Assembly (NCBI GenBank): GCA_037951165.1
Contig: JBBDHG010000052.1
Coordinates: 747,501 to 811,500 of the forward strand
From: Lophius americanus
Lineage: Eukaryota; Chordata; Actinopteri; Lophiiformes; Lophiidae
Reading direction: 5' to 3'
Length of the DNA: 64,000 bases
Shown here: piece after piece, positions 61,933-64,000 of the stretch
Layout of the letters: each line of letters opens with the position of its first letter
How positions within the stretch are numbered: the stretch's first letter is position 1
Translations under genes and position numbers: made by a program
The notes under the pieces: model-generated
The model's database searches: none
Told to the model about the DNA's origin: nothing
Seen by the model: only the letters and a program-made list of their open reading frames with translations

Positions 61933-64000
61933 CTGAGAGGAGATAAGAGGGAGGATGAGTGAGAGCGTTTAAAATCATCAAGACCACACACACTCACAGG
62001 GTGGGAGGACATGTTCCACAAGAGATGGGTTCGCTGGCAGACTCAGTGCAGGAGTTCATGAAGGTAAATCTTCTCTGAGGTCCAAAGCCAGTTCATTAGC
62101 AGATTAGGAGAGTTGGATGTGAGATGTGGCTGGTCTTATTGTCCCAGCTCTGAACTCGGCCGCCACTGACAGACAACTTAAAACTTTACGATTACTTGAA
62201 GAGTTTTATCAGAAGACAAACATTTCTTTTGATTTAAACAGTGAGTGACTCATCCCAGAAAGGATAAGGGTATGTGACAGAAATATTCCTTTATGTTGAA
62301 GATTATTCATTACATAGACAAGAGGCAGTGGATCCAGAATTGATGGAATTTATGGGTAAGAAAGAAACTTCAAAGGGAAAAATGTGGGGATTTCCTTTGG
62401 ACTGATATCAAAAAGTGAGTAAAAATCTAACACCTGTATCACCACAGCATCCAAAACCGCTCAGTGCATCTTCACACACAATTATTCACATGAATCAAGT
62501 CAAATGTATTCAAAAGGATCATTCTGGGTGCTTTCAAATATTTAGATCCATTTTTCTCCACAGGTTTAGGACATTGATGCACTAGCTTTGAAATACTCCT
62601 TAATTTCAAACTGAAATTAGGCCTATACTGACAGTAGGGGTATATATTTTCTAAAACCACATCATGTCAATTAATTAGATCTGTATTTGGAGAAGGGAGT
62701 AGGTGGAAGAAAACCTGGGGATGTGGAGATACGCGCTGGAGAGAAGATGAATAGGTCAGCCTCAATTAGACAAAATGCATGTGCCTGAATGAAAGGGAGG
62801 CAGGTGAAACAGTGCGGATGCAAGGAGTGGAGATGGAGAAGGTGCAGGAGTTTAAGCACTTATGCGCTATTGTTCAGAGGTGAAGAAGTGAGTGCAGGCA
62901 GGGTGGAATTGATGGAGAAGGGTGTCAGGAGTTATCTGTGACAGAAGAGTAGTAGCAAGAGCGAAGAGAAAGGTTTATAGGACGGTAGTGAGAGCATTTC
63001 TGCTGAATGGTTTAGAGACGCTGGAACTGACCAAAAAACAGGAGGCAGAGTTGAAAATGTTCTTTGGGAGTGGTGAGGATGGACAGGATTAGAAAGGTTC
63101 ACATCAGACGGACAGCCCAGGTTAGACGTCTTGGAGACAAAGTAAGAGTGACCAGATTGAGATGGTTTGGACACGTGAAAAGGGAGGATTGTGGATATAT
63201 ATATTGGTAGATAACGCTGGAGATGGAGTTGGAGAAAAAGAGGAAGACCAAAGAAGAGGTTTTTGGATGTTGGTTGGAGAGGACATGCAGTTGGTGGGTT
63301 TGACAGAGGAAGATGCAAACGACAGAGTTGATTATGTGCTGTGGCGAACCTTAAAGGGAACAGCAAAAAGAAGAAGAGGGAATAGCAAAAAGAAGAAGAA
63401 AAGCCTGAATGCTGTGAGGTCAGTCATGTCACATTTTGATAGTATGCTGTGACTCACTATGGAACTTATTCTTGATGTAATTTCCCAGTTAATCACTTTT
63501 TATCTTCAATATCTGTAGAGTGGACATTGATTTGTGTTCCAGTAATTCAGTCAAACAGTGGAACCTTTGCAATTTCTTTTTCCTGCAGGTTGCCCAAGCA
63601 TTTTGTTGTCAGTTGTTGTGTTTGGAGGCAATATGACCATATCCAGAATAAACTCCAACTTCTCAGCATGTTTGTACCCTATTTAAGCTTCTCCAAATTC
63701 CTCTGAGAATTTTTGCACGGTTCATCATCTCTTGCTGTTGTCATCAGTTGTGTTGACTTTTCAAGAGAATAATTGACTCCATTATATTACCAGCTGGTGA
63801 CAGATGATTTGTTGTCAAATGTCCTTGAAACGCAGAAACACAGGAAGAACCTTCTTTCTTTTTCCAGACCATGAGAGTATATGCATATATGTCCAGTGCA
63901 TAGAATGCTTAACCATAAAAACAGAAGCTAGAGGAAACAGTTTGTTTGTGACCAATGATTCAAGGCTGCAAACGGTGCTGATAACAGAACACTATTTACG
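61933..64000 (-). other. gas7 intron continuing past the right edge
   Basis: No further gas7 exon found. Contains the RTE-type LINE end at 62695-63403; 61940-62690 and 63410-64000 are unassigned. Confidence 0.55.
62695..63403 (+). mobile_element. RTE-type LINE 3' end, decayed
   Basis: Forward wording in the order of a fish RTE-like reverse transcriptase C-terminus: GATACGCGCTGGAGAG, AGTGCGGATGCAAGGAGT, GTGCAGGCAGG, TGTGACAGAAGAGT, GGTTTAGAGACGCTGGAACT, AGATTGAGATGGTTTGGACA, AGAGGAAGACCAAAGAAGAG, then the GGGAACAGCAAAAAGAAGAAG tail. Frameshifts and stops; inactive. Confidence 0.85.

Noticed and set aside
62932..63452. Open frames of 144 and 96 codons near the right edge
   Set aside because: They lie on an RTE-type LINE remnant.

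Overview
This window is vertebrate nuclear DNA, almost certainly from a teleost fish. It has split genes with standard GT..AG introns. The introns are full of fish-type repeats: decayed Tc1/mariner copies, a tRNA-derived V-SINE-like element, RTE-type and L2/Rex-type LINE fragments, hAT-like fragments and fold-back MITEs. Nothing prokaryotic, no CRISPR array and no structural RNA gene was seen.

Left and centre (about 1-49,450, + strand): the 3' part of a class II, striated-muscle-type myosin heavy chain gene. Twenty-two coding exons (3993-48277) join in one uninterrupted frame of 1,090 residues. They cover the coiled-coil rod from early S2 to an unusual, extended, non-helical C-terminal tail. 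No motor, IQ or neck exon lies in the window. These may lie further upstream. However, two intronic ATG exons (1030-1179 and 28559-28594) could each start a motor-less, rod-only product of about 1,140 or 884 residues. This resembles in principle the Drosophila myosin rod protein, which starts from an internal Mhc promoter. I consider this the most interesting possibility in the window; it is an inference from sequence only.

Right (52,071-61,932, - strand): the last six coding exons of gas7 (growth arrest-specific 7), encoding the C-terminal half of its F-BAR region and its C-terminus. Its first exons lie beyond the right edge. The two genes are convergent (tail to tail), 3.8 kb apart. The gap contains a Tc1-like copy interrupted by a MITE-like element.

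Repeats worth noting: a 15-bp minisatellite (21.8-22.4 kb), a 22-bp minisatellite (54.3-54.7 kb), a ~30-bp satellite unit scattered over 45 kb in both genes, a 1-kb fold-back element with a SINE inside (24.4-25.4 kb), and several short perfect hairpins, two of which flank the candidate internal first exon at 28.56 kb. Most other open frames are shadows of exons or repeats.
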